In this document: one piece after another, positions 1-11,867 of the stretch
Layout of the letters: every line of letters begins with the position of its first letter
Numbering within the stretch: position 1 is the stretch's first letter
Assembly (NCBI RefSeq): GCF_021917145.1
Contig: NC_061061.1
Location: forward strand, 14,981,705 to 15,045,704
Direction: 5' to 3'
DNA length: 64,000 nucleotides
DNA from: Hypomesus transpacificus
Lineage: Eukaryota > Chordata > Actinopteri > Osmeriformes > Osmeridae
Made by a program: the position numbers and the translations under genes
The notes under the pieces: model-generated
Seen by the model: only the letters and a program-made list of their open reading frames with translations
Told to the model about the DNA's origin: nothing
Databases searched by the model: none

Positions 1-1283
1 CATTTTAAAATATCCTTAATCTAAATGTACTATTCATCTTTTGAAAATGTCTTTGAATAACAGTTATCATTTTGTGGGGCATTATTCACTTATGTACCTG
101 TGTGAGATTCCTTCGGTTAAACTCACCACTATGGAATGTAAAAGGAAATCCAAAGTATTTTACACAAACTGCCTATGCTTATTTACTATACCATTCACAA
201 TACCATTGTAAGGATTAGGTCAACATTCGCTTCAGCGCTGTAGTGAAAATCTGTTGTAACAGATGTGTCAGCCCAAGTCATCTAACCATCAGCTTGCATT
301 TTCTCCTGTCCAGCCTAGGTTCGCTAGCGTATAGGTACAGCAGTCAGTAGTTATTCATCATCCATAATGTTAACGATCACAGCATGTCGATAGCAAACCC
401 AGGAGTTAAATGAGTTTGTGCACTCAGCTACGCTTGTGCTCGCGGTTCAAGGTCACCCCCTGCACCCTGACAGCAGGGATGATTCTCAGGATAGGTTAGA
501 AGACCACACATCTCTCCTCAAGGTCAAGTTTGCCACTATTTAGAACAAATAAATACATAAAGCACTCAATCTTGTGAGTGAGTAAAGTACGGGCCAGGAC
601 CTTGGCGGGGATAACGTTGGTAACAGCTCGTATATTTTGTCCTTTACTTGTATTTCAGGTTGACGTTAGTTTCATTGACGAGGCCCCTTAGATTTTAAAG
701 CCCTCTAATGGTATTGAATGTTACATTTTGCATAGATTTTTTGGCCATGCAAGAGCACACCGTTGTACAAAGGAGTCTTCTGATGAAAATGTTTATTTCT
801 CATTTCTACCTAGACCAGCTGTCTACATTTAAGCTATATGTCCTTAAATACGCTTGCAAATTCACCATAGCCAAAACTGCTTTTCACATATGGATGAAAA
901 AAAAAGAGCTTTGTGTTTGACCAAAGCGGGACAAGACAGCACGCGTGGCGAGAGGATACACTTGATTCGGAGTCAGTTAGCAACTCATGCCTAGCGTCAT
1001 GGACAATAGGTGAGGGCAAGTGTCTCCCTCCCCTCCCCTTTTTTCTCTCTCTTTGCATGTTTTCCCCCAGAGACACAAGCCGGGGGCTGGGTGCTCTGAT
1101 GGCCAAGCGTGACATTTAAACCCCTGCCCTCGGATGGCTTTAGGGGAAGAGGGGGTTGGGGGAATGGAAGGGGTGGATGTGTAGTGAAGGTGGGGGTTAG
1201 AGGTCCATCTGAGCACATAGAGAGACAGAGAAAAAGGGGGTATGTCCAGAAGCTCACCCTGGGACCCCCTTCCACCACCCCAA

Positions 1284-1309
1284 CCCCCCCCCCCCCCCCC
1301 CCCCCCCCC
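1284..1309. repeat. 26-base poly-C run
   Basis: This is an uninterrupted run of 26 C on the plus strand, inside a C/T-rich stretch (about 1.02-1.31 kb). The minus strand is therefore poly-G and could form G-quadruplexes. Its exact length is likely to be unreliable in an assembly. It creates spurious proline- or glycine-rich open frames. Confidence 0.9.
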
Positions 1310-3797
1310 TGTAGAAATCCTTGGTGTCAGAACTTGGGCGCCATTGTGAGCAGGCCAGCAGCTGAAGAAAAGATCCCTTTTGAGTAAACAATTCAGCTGT
1401 CTACTCAGATCACAATAGAAGCACATCCCATTGCTTTGAGCATCTGTTTCAAGTAGGTAGACATCTCCGCTGACCATATACAACCATCGGCTAAATCCCT
1501 GAATCTGTTAGCTTCCCAAACACCTGCTCGCAGAGACCCTTTTCACATTTCTAATTCAAATCAATAATATGACTCGGTAGTGTCACATACAGGCAATGGT
1601 GATTCTGGTGGTCAACTGCATTGTATTCAATTGAAACAAGCTACTGGAAGGTGTCCATTGATGTGTGCTGTTGATGTATGCTATAAAACATGCCTTACCA
1701 TGGTTCATACGCCATTGTATGCAGGTTTTAGTCTATCATCCTGACATTGTACAGCCAAACATCGCCACCTTGTGGTGAATTTGAGGAACGTAATTCAACA
1801 GCAAATTACTACATTGTTTTATCCTTGGTGCTATCTTCACATACATTTTGTTGGGAAAGTCATATTTTTTTCTTATTTTGAATTGATGTCAGATTTACTG
1901 TAAACATATTTATTCAGATATCATCCATTCAAAAGGGGTCAGCCTGATTTGTTTATGTTCTATATATTTTTATCTATGGTATATGATAAGAAGCCTCTCT
2001 TGCTTCTCATGTACATGGTACCACAGGGTTATCCACTATTCCATACAGGCGTTCATCAGCTCAGAAACATTTGCTGCCCTTCTGGCAAGGTCAAACAGGT
2101 CACGGTCTCTGGGATGAATGTCCAGTCCCCCCACTCTTTCTCCTAAATCGCAAAACCCCTCTGGGGGCTATAGGCCCTGCAGGCATAATCACAGCACTGT
2201 ATATGCTGTCAGAGCCACCCTTTAATCAGACCCAGGGATTGACAAGGCTGTCTGTCTGTCTGTCCGCACGTCTGTCTGACAAGGGCTTCCCTGCTGATCA
2301 TATGGATAGCCCTGGCCTTCTCGTATTGACTCAGGCTCCCTAGTCCTAGCCTTAGATGGGGAGGGGGCCTGAAAAACAGTCTTGTGTTTGACCAGCTGAT
2401 TGATCTGTTAACATGAGTGGTTCAATGTGTGTCCGTGAATTTAATTTCTGAATTCATTTTATTTCCAGACGTGTGTACAGAAATAATGCAGAGGGATATA
2501 CAGTAGGGAGGATCGGATGGTTGAGGTGAAATTTATTGAGACAGGGCTTTTTAATGCTTTTGCTGGATGTGGTTTTGATGTAATCAAGCACTATACAGTA
2601 ACTTGAAAACATTTTTTAATTTACATTTGTCTTATGAGTGAATATGGCGATAATTATAGTTATAATAGCTTCATAAATCTATTTTCATCCCATTAAGCAG
2701 TCAACTGCCAATGATTAAAATACCATGAAAGCAATCGTATTTTGAAAAGACCTTACATAATGCACACTCAACGCAATATAAAGCAAGATTGTAAGATTAA
2801 TTTGCCAGTTAAAATGTTTACTATTGGTGGATGCCAATGTTGTATGCGGGGTAGATGCTATTCATCATAGATACATAGGTAAATAACTACACTATATTGT
2901 TTAACACTACAGGGGAGTTTATTTTTAACTGTCGTTGCATTTCATACCTTATCAATACAAGCAGAAGCCCTGCTGTTTAAATGGAAAATTATTGAAAAAT
3001 GCCACCATTGAGTCAATATAAGGTTGGCTAACCCAGATTCATTTCACAGCTCATAAAGATCGCCAATTCACTGCTGTGTGTGCGTATTGTCAATGGTGCA
3101 GAGGGCATGGCACTGGATTTTGCAGTCCATTCCTCTTTATACTGGAATGTTATCTCCTGTGCCCATAAAAAAAACAGAGTCAATGACATAAACACATTCT
3201 TCAGTCCTGGAGACAAAGCCCTTACGTTTGGTTGTAAGAGTTGATTTGATGGATGCTTGCTTTCCCCTCCATCTCTCCCTAGACTGATGGAGAGAGAGAG
3301 GGGCCTGTTTGGATATGCATCACAAAGGCTTCCTCCAGTATTGATCTGCAGTGGGTTAAGGCAGTCTATCAGCAAATGTCCCTCTCTGGGAAAAACAACA
3401 TGAGATTAAAAACACACAGCCGACCGTCCAGGCGGCAGGTTGCTGATGGCCCCTTATCTCTGCCCAAAGGTCAGTGTGTACAGATATAATCCACTTTCAC
3501 TTAACAGCCTAATTTAAGACACATCGCATGCAAATGTAGTTAAGTCTCTCCCTCTGGAGCGCTATCATTTTCTAACTATTCAGTATGTTTGTCAATTTCA
3601 TGATTTATGTTTGCAAACGTGTCAGAAACAGAACCAGTTTTGCAGACAGGAAACCAGGGCTCTTTAATCTTACCAACAGTAGCGAGAGCAAGCTTTTTTC
3701 CAACCACAAGATGAATGCAGGTGCGACCAGGTTTGTTGCTGAAATGTGTAAAAGCTGCTGCGCCTAAACTAAGACTTTTGTTAAAAACGAAATAACT

Positions 3798-3803
3798 TTT
3801 ATT
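3798..3803 (-). terminator. Poly(A) signal AATAAA, probable hormad1 3' end
   Basis: TTTATT on the plus strand reads AATAAA on the minus strand, about 360 bp past the hormad1 stop codon. It is the first canonical hexamer I noticed downstream, so it is the likely cleavage signal. Confidence 0.55.
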
Positions 3804-4160
3804 TTGAATCAACATAAATACAATTATTGTAATACCAACATAAGGCTTACCAACGTAAGCACATTAAGACTATATGTAATTATAAAGATACCGTTTGGTA
3901 CATAAATGTTAAGTAACAAAATATGTAAACCTATTACATTCAAAAATCAACAGAAAACAACATGAATAGCAGTGTTATCCACACTCCATCTTATTTTAGA
4001 AAGCAACCATTGAACTAACAGTATTAACAAAAATAGGTGGACAGTATTTTGGAATCTCACAGAGAAGAGCAACTGAATAAGGGACTTAAGTTACATTATA
4101 CTTTGCTTAAAAACTAGTATTTTCCTAAAAATATTTCCAACTGAGGAATCTAGCATGATG

Positions 4161-7100
4161 TTAGTAACGCTCTTTAGGTTCACTGAACTTGCGTCTCTTT
4201 GGTGCCACAGATGGGACCTCTTGGCTGCAGGGGAACTCAAACTGGGACATCTACCAATCACAGAGGAGGTGATCAAGTCCACAGTTAACACAAGAGTTTG
4301 CTGCAATTTTAGTTGAGCTATTGGGGGGAATACTATGTTCAAACAATGGGTTAAAAATTCCTATTGAACAATATGGAAACTAATTATTTAAATTGGTGCT
4401 ATCGAACCTTTCAAGCTAACAAATACCACACTACATGCACCATGCTATACAGAAGGACTGAAGCAATGGAATTTTACGTGACAACAACCAATATGCTTAC
4501 CATTTTTTCTTGGACATGGGAGGACTTCATCTTGCTGACGCTGTGCACCTCTGTTTTCCCCTTCCTCTCCTGCACAGGAAAAAGACACGAGCAGTAAATC
4601 ACACAAGTGAAACCCAGCCAACTCAAAAGAACTCAGTAACTACCTCCGTTGTTACTACAACCCACCATTAATGTTTTCAGGTCATAGAAAACACATTTAA
4701 TTAGCTGTAACTGAGGGGATTAAAAAACAGAAGTCATGTGAGAAGAATAAAATGTAAACTGACGGTAGTCGACTGGATGACACGTCCACTCCTCGTCCTG
4801 CTCAGGGTCATCTCCTGGTCAGAGGTGTTCTTTACCACCATGTCCATCTGAGACACGGTGATGAGGGGAAGTGTCAGGATTACTGATATTGAATAACATG
4901 GAGCCTTTCAAGCTCTAATTCCTGTTTTCACTGTGACACAACTGACACACTCACCTGAGAGCGTTCCGTGGTTGTCTCGCATACTTCAATATTCTTTTGG
5001 CAGCTCACCAGGATATCTGTCAAGGGAGTTGTGTGAAAAAGACAGTACAAAGTGAGATGGGCGTCAGACTGCAATTGATAGGAAATGCACTGTCTGCAAC
5101 TGAGTTTGGCAAGGAACAGCTATGTGGAGCTCTTACCCGAGTTGTCAAAGTTAAGGTTGTTGTTTGGATCATCCACGTCCTTTATGATTGGATCATACAT
5201 TAGAAATAATGGTAAATTAAACACCTGGTGATGTCTGGCTATTGTTAGTGATGTAATTCTTCTACACCCATTATACTGCATTATGTTAAACCTTGTAATA
5301 TACTCAGAGCTTGATAGACAGAAATGTTGACATAACTTACTATTGTTTATCACATAGAACTGTGTCAGCTCTATGTAAAATCTATTTTCCTTTCCAGGGA
5401 ACCCAAGGTCTACCTCATACTTGCTGATCTGTCTCACAGTCCCCTCCTCCGCCATCTTCAGCGTCCACTTGTCTCTGACACAGACAGGTTTATCCTCATC
5501 CACCTGTGAAAAGTGGGTACCATAACTGTCAATCGATTCGCATTCAGACAGCAGTAGCATTGCAGTCATTTGATGCATATTCAACTCCTTATTCAAAGTA
5601 GCATTCAGTATATTCGAAAACCCGGTTCAAATCGCCCCCACGTCCAGCCTTACCTGTTCGAGCCTTCCTCTCTCTGTGGTCACGTCCATCTTCAGTGTGT
5701 GGAAGGGAGTGGCCACTTCACCCATGGTCAACCTGACAGGTTCCTTTTCAAACTCTATACTGTCGCTGTCTCCTTCCTTGAAGCCAGGAGGCTGGTAGTC
5801 TTCGGGGGTAACTGAGATGGCACACACACACACAAATGCTAGACCACAAAATAATAAATAGACTCTATACAAGAGGTACACTGAAGAGGGGTGTTGCTTA
5901 CCGTTGTCATAGTAGGATAGTTTCATATTGAGACAGACACTGTCAGGCAGGGGACCCAGGTTTTGCATAAGCGTATAGAGCTTACGCACCAGCAGGATGC
6001 TGGCCTTCTTAGTGTTGCCGCAAGCCATCATGGACACTGTATTACTGTTTTTGCTTAATGGAAAGGAAATATTTTCGAAGATAAAAATAATTGTCATGAA
6101 ATATTAACCGATTGCGGATTTACAAGTCAATAAAGCATCAAACCTTTCAAAGTCCATCTGAGGTCCCTTGTCAGTGTACTGTATCCTGAACTGGTAGCAT
6201 TCTGTTACCTTCTACAAATGGTTAAGACCAAAAACAAGTCAAAGTAAAGGTCTTACCGTCTAGAATTGTGGTGATTATTATCAACATAATGTTTGATGTT
6301 ACCAAGGTTTGCATCTTACCTTTGGATTATCTTGATCTGTATATATCTAGAAGGTGGCAGGTGAACACAGATTTAATGAAAACAACAAATGATTAAATCA
6401 AGGTTCACTTGCCAAAACATGAAATTATAATAACTTGTATTTAGTTTATATTAAACATAGTTTCATGTTTTGCATGTACTTACAGACAGGACCACCATTC
6501 GCAGCTATCAGATGGACAAGAACATGCATCAAAATATGTGACAAAAAAACAAAACATACCTAACTCAGTTATTCTGTCCAACAACTCCATGTAATGACTT
6601 ACATATTTCCGCTGAAGGGCATCAAAACATCCTTGCATCCTGTCCGGTAATGTTAAAAACCAAAAGAAGAAGAAAAAAAGAAAGAAAAGTGAATTTATAC
6701 TGAATGATCTAACATTTCAAGGGAACACTTCCATTCAGACAGACAGAGTGAGTGACTCATCAAAGTGTCCTGACACTGTTGCTTTAAGACCAGTGTGATC
6801 TCGCCAAGATAGAATTTCACTCAGTCTCCTTCTGGCCTTTGAAACATGATAGAGCTTTGGCTCAATATCATAATCATAGGCTATTGATTTTATAATGTCC
6901 TACTGAGACTAGATACTGACCACTGTACAATCTGACTGGCACCAGGGCAGCTGCGCTCCTCCCTAAGGATCATCACTTTTTGCTCTGTGGGAGAGGTGGA
7001 GGGATGGCAGGAGAAAATGCAAGCAAAAGATATCTCTAAATCAGATTTCCCAAATGCTCCATTCAAGATTATACAGTGGCTTTAATAGTAATAAACATTT

Positions 7101-7474
7101 GGATACTGAAAAAGTATCCAGTAACAGACAACAAATACTAAGCGAATAGAATAATTACAAGTGTTTCTTGCCTTCAACATATTTGCTTCCATAAGCCTTC
7201 TCTGGGAAAAGACCTCTGAGGTAGGTGATGCTAGACACTGCAATGGCAAGCAGTTTCTTCACAACAATCAAAGATTGCTGCTCTGTGGCAACCACATTAG
7301 GCAGTAATTGAGTACCCTAAAAGTGAAATAATTTACGTTAAAAAATGGGATGACATTAGATTAAAAATAAGTCAGATAAGACTGTATTTAATTGCCAGGT
7401 TGCCCAAAACCAGCTCCTAACTAGCTAGCTAGGGAACTTACTTGGCCGGTCCTCAGACGTTGCTCACATGCCAT
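4161..7474 (-). CDS. hormad1: HORMAD1, HORMA-domain meiotic chromosome axis protein
   Basis: The protein has 377 residues in 15 exons; human HORMAD1 has about 394. Coding exons, high to low: 7442-7474, 7172-7316, 6921-6984, 6603-6639, 6484-6504, 6320-6346, 6144-6211, 5902-6044, 5654-5811, 5414-5503, 5137-5179, 4955-5016, 4764-4847, 4501-4569, 4161-4250. The HORMA domain spans about residues 20-235, with family blocks such as TEQQSL, SITYLRGLFPEKAYG, LMQNLGPLPDSVCLNMKL and PEDYQPPGFKEGD. The acidic, variable middle and the C-terminal PKRRKFSEPKE end, which carries a nuclear signal and the region of the closure motif, match the family. HORMAD1 coats unsynapsed meiotic axes, supports double-strand break formation and signals to the synapsis checkpoint. 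The start lies in a short first coding exon, as expected. Exon 2 uses a GC donor and exon 5 is only 21 nt. The gene is head-to-head with ensa. Confidence 0.93.
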
Positions 7475-8418
7475 GTCAGGACAAGTTGTCAGAGAAAGTT
7501 GTCTTTAATTATGATCTACAAATAATCAGTTATCAATTCACAGGATTCAGCAAGAAATTAGAATGAGAGCTACACTGAAAACAAGGTGAAACTTAAGCTA
7601 GGCTATCTTAAGTTATCTAGCTAGCTAACTAAGTAGGCAAAGTTAGTCTAGCTAGCTATATGCCTACAGTTCTATCCACAGACAACACATCTACACACAT
7701 TACATTGCCTGGATAGCTCACAAAGGACAACATTGAACCGAGTGTCTCAATTGTCTATCTGAAAACTCAAACACAACTGACATAATTGTGTTATTTTGAA
7801 TGTCTACCTGCAATGTAGCTAAACTGCACGCTTTCTGAGGCCAAAATCTTTCCCGCGGTAGGGCTGCAGACAATATACCTGTCCTTGTTCACCCGCCTAA
7901 ATTTTTACAGCTGAATGAGCCAATCAGAAATCAAAATATGTACCGTTATTTACATCGTTTAAACTTTCCCTGAACGAAGTTTTGATCTCTGATCTTTGTT
8001 GAACTACATGTACGTTTGTATTATTTGAATTAATAAATTAATAGTTTTTGTGGCTTAATGCAGTGCAGCCCCAACACCTGGCGGTGACCCTTATCTCACC
8101 ACTGCGACGTTTTTGGATGAAGTACAGTCAATCACAATTTCTTTACGATTTTTGACCTTTGGTTGGCTGTTGTTGTAAATAGAAAGATAGGTTTCCATTC
8201 GCCCATTGGCTACTGTATATGTATATCACTTATGGGAACTCCCATATCATGATGTCACTATCTCGTCGCCATTTTTGTTGAGGAGCAGTCGTATGTCTAT
8301 GGTCGTGTCCATAAGAGGCGGATTAGGTTTAGCCAGAAAGCACAGGTATAAGAACAATACGTTGCATACATTATCCACTTTGCCAAATCGGACAGCCCTT
8401 GTCCACTTCAGCTGCAAA
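7475..8418. promoter_or_regulatory. Divergent promoter region between hormad1 and ensa
   Basis: Less than 950 bp separate the two start codons, so promoters and 5' UTRs of both genes must lie here or nearly so. Visible sites are an E2F-type TTTCCCGC at 7849-7856, a consensus CCAAT box (AGCCAATCAG) at 7918-7927 and an inverted CCAAT (ATTGG) at 8205-8209. CTAG/AGCT-rich stretches surround 7.4-7.7 kb. An E2F site would suit a germline gene repressed in soma and a ubiquitous cell-cycle gene alike. The motif roles are inferred. Confidence 0.6.
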
Positions 8419-11400
8419 ATGTCGTCAGAAAACCTGAACTCAGACACACATATGGATTACGACGACGAAAAACAGGTTGGTTTTTAATGAGACTGTTGAG
8501 TTGGCCAGCCAAAGCTAGCCTACCTAGCTAGCTTTGCCATGTATATTCTGCTCAACTGATGCTACAGTATTGTAGTGACATTGTAGCATCACGACCTAAG
8601 AATGTGCTAATAAAAGTTTGCAATAACTTTGACTGACCAACAGACGTACTGGAATGGTCGTGTGAACGACGGGCGATTGTGTACGTTTACTGTAAACATA
8701 AAATTGCATTAACTAGCTAAACCTTGCTGTCTTGTAGTAATCCTTCAGCTGTCCCTTGCTTGCGAGTCTACAGGTTGGGATATGCCAGGGCCTGTGATTG
8801 GTATAACACCGCAGTGAGTTGAGGCTTTCGCCTTTGCTCACGTCAGACCAGCTATAATTATGTTAACATCATTAATACAAATGGGCTTCCCCATATCATT
8901 TGCAATCCCTGTCAAACTACAACAGTCATCTATGCACCTATATTATGGTAATCTGCAGAATATGTTAATATCTTGTCGTTTTCATGTAACTTAATGCCTG
9001 CTGTGTGCATCTGTGTAGCGATACATTTAATAATATGGCGGCAAATGGCGGCCTGTTGTCAAAATGCTTGTACTATAGCACAGGTGTGCTGCAGATTTTT
9101 TTATTATTATTGTGGGGTCAGTAATGTTAGCATACCATATGGAAGACATTGTAATATGATGTTGTAACTAGGGGTGTCACGATACCAAAAATTCAGTAGT
9201 TGGTGCCAATACCATTCAAATAACACGATTCTCGATTCTCGCCAATTTCGATACCATGGTAAAAAAAAGAGGATTGTCTAAGATTCCATGTAGGCTACTT
9301 GAACCATGAACTTCTTTAAAATATATAAAAAATAGCAAAATGTCCTACAAAGACATACCATCATGTGCAATAGAGCATAGCACAACATAATAAAGTGCAA
9401 TTAAGCCATTCAGCGAACAAGATGAACATGACATGAGTTTACCTTCTAAGCTATGGGCTAACGTTAAAACTACAGCTAACCTAAACTATGTACATAAGCC
9501 ATTGTAACACACGTGCCCACCATCTCAAACATCATGTAACGTGTATTTTAGTATGACAGATTAAACAAACAGAAAAAGAGCATTCTTTGGATGTATTCAG
9601 AATTTCGCCGCGACTTCAACGAACATTGATTTATTTTGTATGATGCCAGATGTTAGCATCGGTGCTGCGCCTCTTCTGGAACTGAATCAGAACTTGCCTT
9701 GAATTCTTTAAACAAATCCAGATGACGATCTTTCAGGTGCTTAGCTAAATTGGAAGTATTCCCCCTTGGTCTGAAGACTGCGGTAGCAATTTTTTGCATA
9801 ATAGCTTCTGCGGATTAATTATAACGCCACGGTCATCTGCCTCAAACGCAAACTACTTTTTTTGCCTTTCTTGTCAACAAGTCGAAGCGGGGCGATCGAT
9901 AAAGCAGCAGTTTTTAACTTGTTTTTCTTAATGTAAACGTCGACTGGAACACTCCTGAAGGCGCAGCACCGATGCTAACATCTGGCATCGGCGCTCACGG
10001 TACTTACGGTGCTTCAAAAAAATGGGCATCGTCGGTGTTTTGTTATTTTAGCATCGGAAAGTACCGTAAGTATCGGTTCTCGTGACATCCCTAGTTGTAA
10101 TACTAAAGAGTGCACTAAATTCATTATAGCCTAATGGTACATTTGATTGGTTATTATAGTTGGTCAGATAAAACATACCAGCACACTTAAAAGTAGCTTA
10201 ACTGGGCCTCACATCTCTATTGCCATGTGTGGGGCTGAATATAGCAGCTCATACATTTTTAGGTATGGATCCAAGTGAATCAGCATAGTCAGTGCCACAT
10301 GTCCCCTACTCCTATGGAAATCTGTCCATCCATGCCTTGAGTCATGTTCATCCTTTTTGTTGTTGTTTGTCAGTATTCATTCAAAGATAGGCTTCTCTAG
10401 CCTAATGCTACCCTACAACTGAAAGGTGTTTCAAGTTTGGCCATGCCGACTGCACATTTCCATTTTGATAGAATTGTTTTGACCCAATCATTTGCTCTCC
10501 AGAAAATGGAAACAGACAGGTGTGTCTCTTCAACCTACATTTCCTTTGTCACCATTCCTTGCCTGTAACACAGGAAGTGACTAGAGAGATGGGTTAACCA
10601 GTTATACTGGTAGAGAAGGCTTCTCCAGGCAATGGCATTGTTTATAACAAAACATGCATGCATCATAGCCAGGGTATTTTTTTGCTAGGCGTTGGTCACA
10701 ATAACAATTGTCAAGTACTATACATTGGTTTGCCATCCCACTTAGTGTTACAGACCCTCTTAAAACTTATCACAACTCCAGTGTCAAATGTAACCAAACC
10801 CTACATACATAGATAATTCATGGTTGAAAGAATCAGGGCTTTGTACAAAAAATACAATGGCATTGCTGGGAAACTGAAAGACAAGGTTGTTTGTCTACAT
10901 TAATTGTGCAAGAGTGTGATATAATTGCTGTGAAGCTCTTGTTCATTCATTCTTTTTCAACAAGAGCAAGTTTGTCTTCTGAGGAAGCTGTTTATTTGCA
11001 ACCGTGAGGGCGTTAGGGATTGGTTTGTTGGAGATCATGCAGTGTGACTAATGATCAGAGACTCATAAGTCATTTCTTTGATTGTACCCAACTTCACAGC
11101 CAAAACGAATTGTGTACCCTGCTATTGTGATTGAGTCATCTTATTGTTTAGTAACCTGTAATGAAATGGCAAAGCTAGACTGCAAAGAAACAGTACAAGT
11201 ATTGCCCCAAATAAACGTAGTGAGAATGTTTGGATTTATATGTCTTTCTTTAAACACTGGCCAAGTCATAAATATTTCATACAAGACCTTTTCAAAATAA
11301 ATGTTTTCTTATTGGGTGCTGCAGGATTCCCAAGAAAAGAATGCCAACCCTGTGATGGCTGAGGAAGCCAAGTTGAAAGCCAAGTACCCCAGTCTCGGCC

Positions 11401-11867
11401 AAAAGCCCGGAGGTTCAGACTTCCTGATGAAGCGGCTACAGAAAGGGGTAAGTACTGCAAGTTGAAGAGGACAGACTAGGACTAAGCCACCAATCATGGT
11501 CTGCATGGTGTGCAGGCTTTTGTCTTGAGTTTTATAGTGATAATGATCTACTTCTAGCCTCAATGTAAAAGGAGTAAAAGGCTTGCACACCTTGTATCAG
11601 GCTCGGAAGACGGTACTGAGTTAAGTACCACTTTGTAAAGGGGGCACCTTACCAAGCCTTTCTAAATGCAATGAGCGTTTTTCTTGTCTCCATCTCCAGC
11701 AAAAGTACTTTGACTCGGGCGACTACAACATGGCCAAGGATAAGATGAACAAACAGCTGCCCGTGGCACGTCCTGACAAAAACCTTGTCACCGGGGACCA
11801 CATTCCCACACCTCAAGACCTTCCACAAAGGAAGTCCTCCTTGGTTACCAGCAAACTTGCTGGCTAG
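8419..11867 (+). CDS. ensa: Alpha-endosulfine, PP2A-B55 inhibitor
   Basis: Three coding exons (8419-8475, 11325-11447, 11700-11867) give 115 residues; human ENSA has 121. Greatwall kinase phosphorylates endosulfine at mitotic entry, and the product blocks PP2A-B55. The Greatwall site FDSGDY is intact (Ser66), as is the C-terminal PKA site RKSS (Ser107). The core block from [20 protein letters not shown] onward follows ENSA rather than ARPP19, notably SDFLM, KSSLV and VTSKLAG. The exon 1/2 joint falls at KQ|DSQEK, as in mammals. The protein stops at LAG, without the GQVE end of the main human isoform, and has one residue fewer in the AKDKMNKQ segment. The start is supported by length and junction; an upstream in-frame ATG at 8206 gives an unfamiliar extension and probably lies in the 5' UTR or promoter. 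Confidence 0.93.
9169..10093. mobile_element. Fossil hAT DNA transposon, internally deleted
   Basis: The ends are inverted copies of one another: TAGGGGTGTCACGA at the left against TAGGGATGTCACGA (reverse complement of the right). The flanks are near-identical 8-bp target duplications, GTTGTAAC at 9161-9168 and GTTGTAAT at 10094-10101. Eight-base duplications and TAGGGGTG ends are typical of hAT elements. At 925 bp it is too short for a full transposase. Inside lie a decayed BED finger on the minus strand and a perfect 28-bp inverted repeat (9643-9670 with 9961-9988). Confidence 0.85.
9690..9880 (-). pseudogene. Decayed BED zinc-finger fragment of hAT transposase
   Basis: On the minus strand one frame reads [14 protein letters not shown] and another, after a frameshift, reads [19 protein letters not shown]. 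Both are typical of the N-terminal BED finger of ZBED-type hAT transposases (the GNTSNL and H-x-K-D-R-H section). The first Cys pair is missing or degraded and the frame is broken, so no functional protein is possible. It lies wholly inside the element at 9169-10093. Confidence 0.75.

Larger units (their letters stand above)
1..4160. other. Left flank without a recognisable gene
   Basis: I find no exon here that I can support on either strand. The open frames are short, low in complexity or lack a family resemblance. The stretch holds a 26-base C run near 1.29 kb, a short TCTG microsatellite near 2.25 kb and, at its right end, the probable 3' untranslated region of hormad1 (minus strand, ending near the AATAAA signal at 3798-3803). 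In mammals CTSS or GOLPH3L flank HORMAD1; I see neither here. Confidence 0.6.
8476..11324 (+). other. ensa intron 1
   Basis: This 2.85-kb intron opens with GTTGGT and ends in a TGCAG acceptor. A third of it is the hAT fossil at 9169-10093. The rest shows no coding exon I can support. Confidence 0.8.

Noticed and set aside
977-1483. 168-codon minus-strand frame with a poly-Gly run
   Set aside because: It is driven by the poly-C tract and C-rich text; no family resemblance and no splice support.
8206-8418. N-terminal extension of ensa from the upstream in-frame ATG
   Set aside because: The added 71 residues resemble no endosulfine, and the MSSEN start gives the expected length and exon junction.
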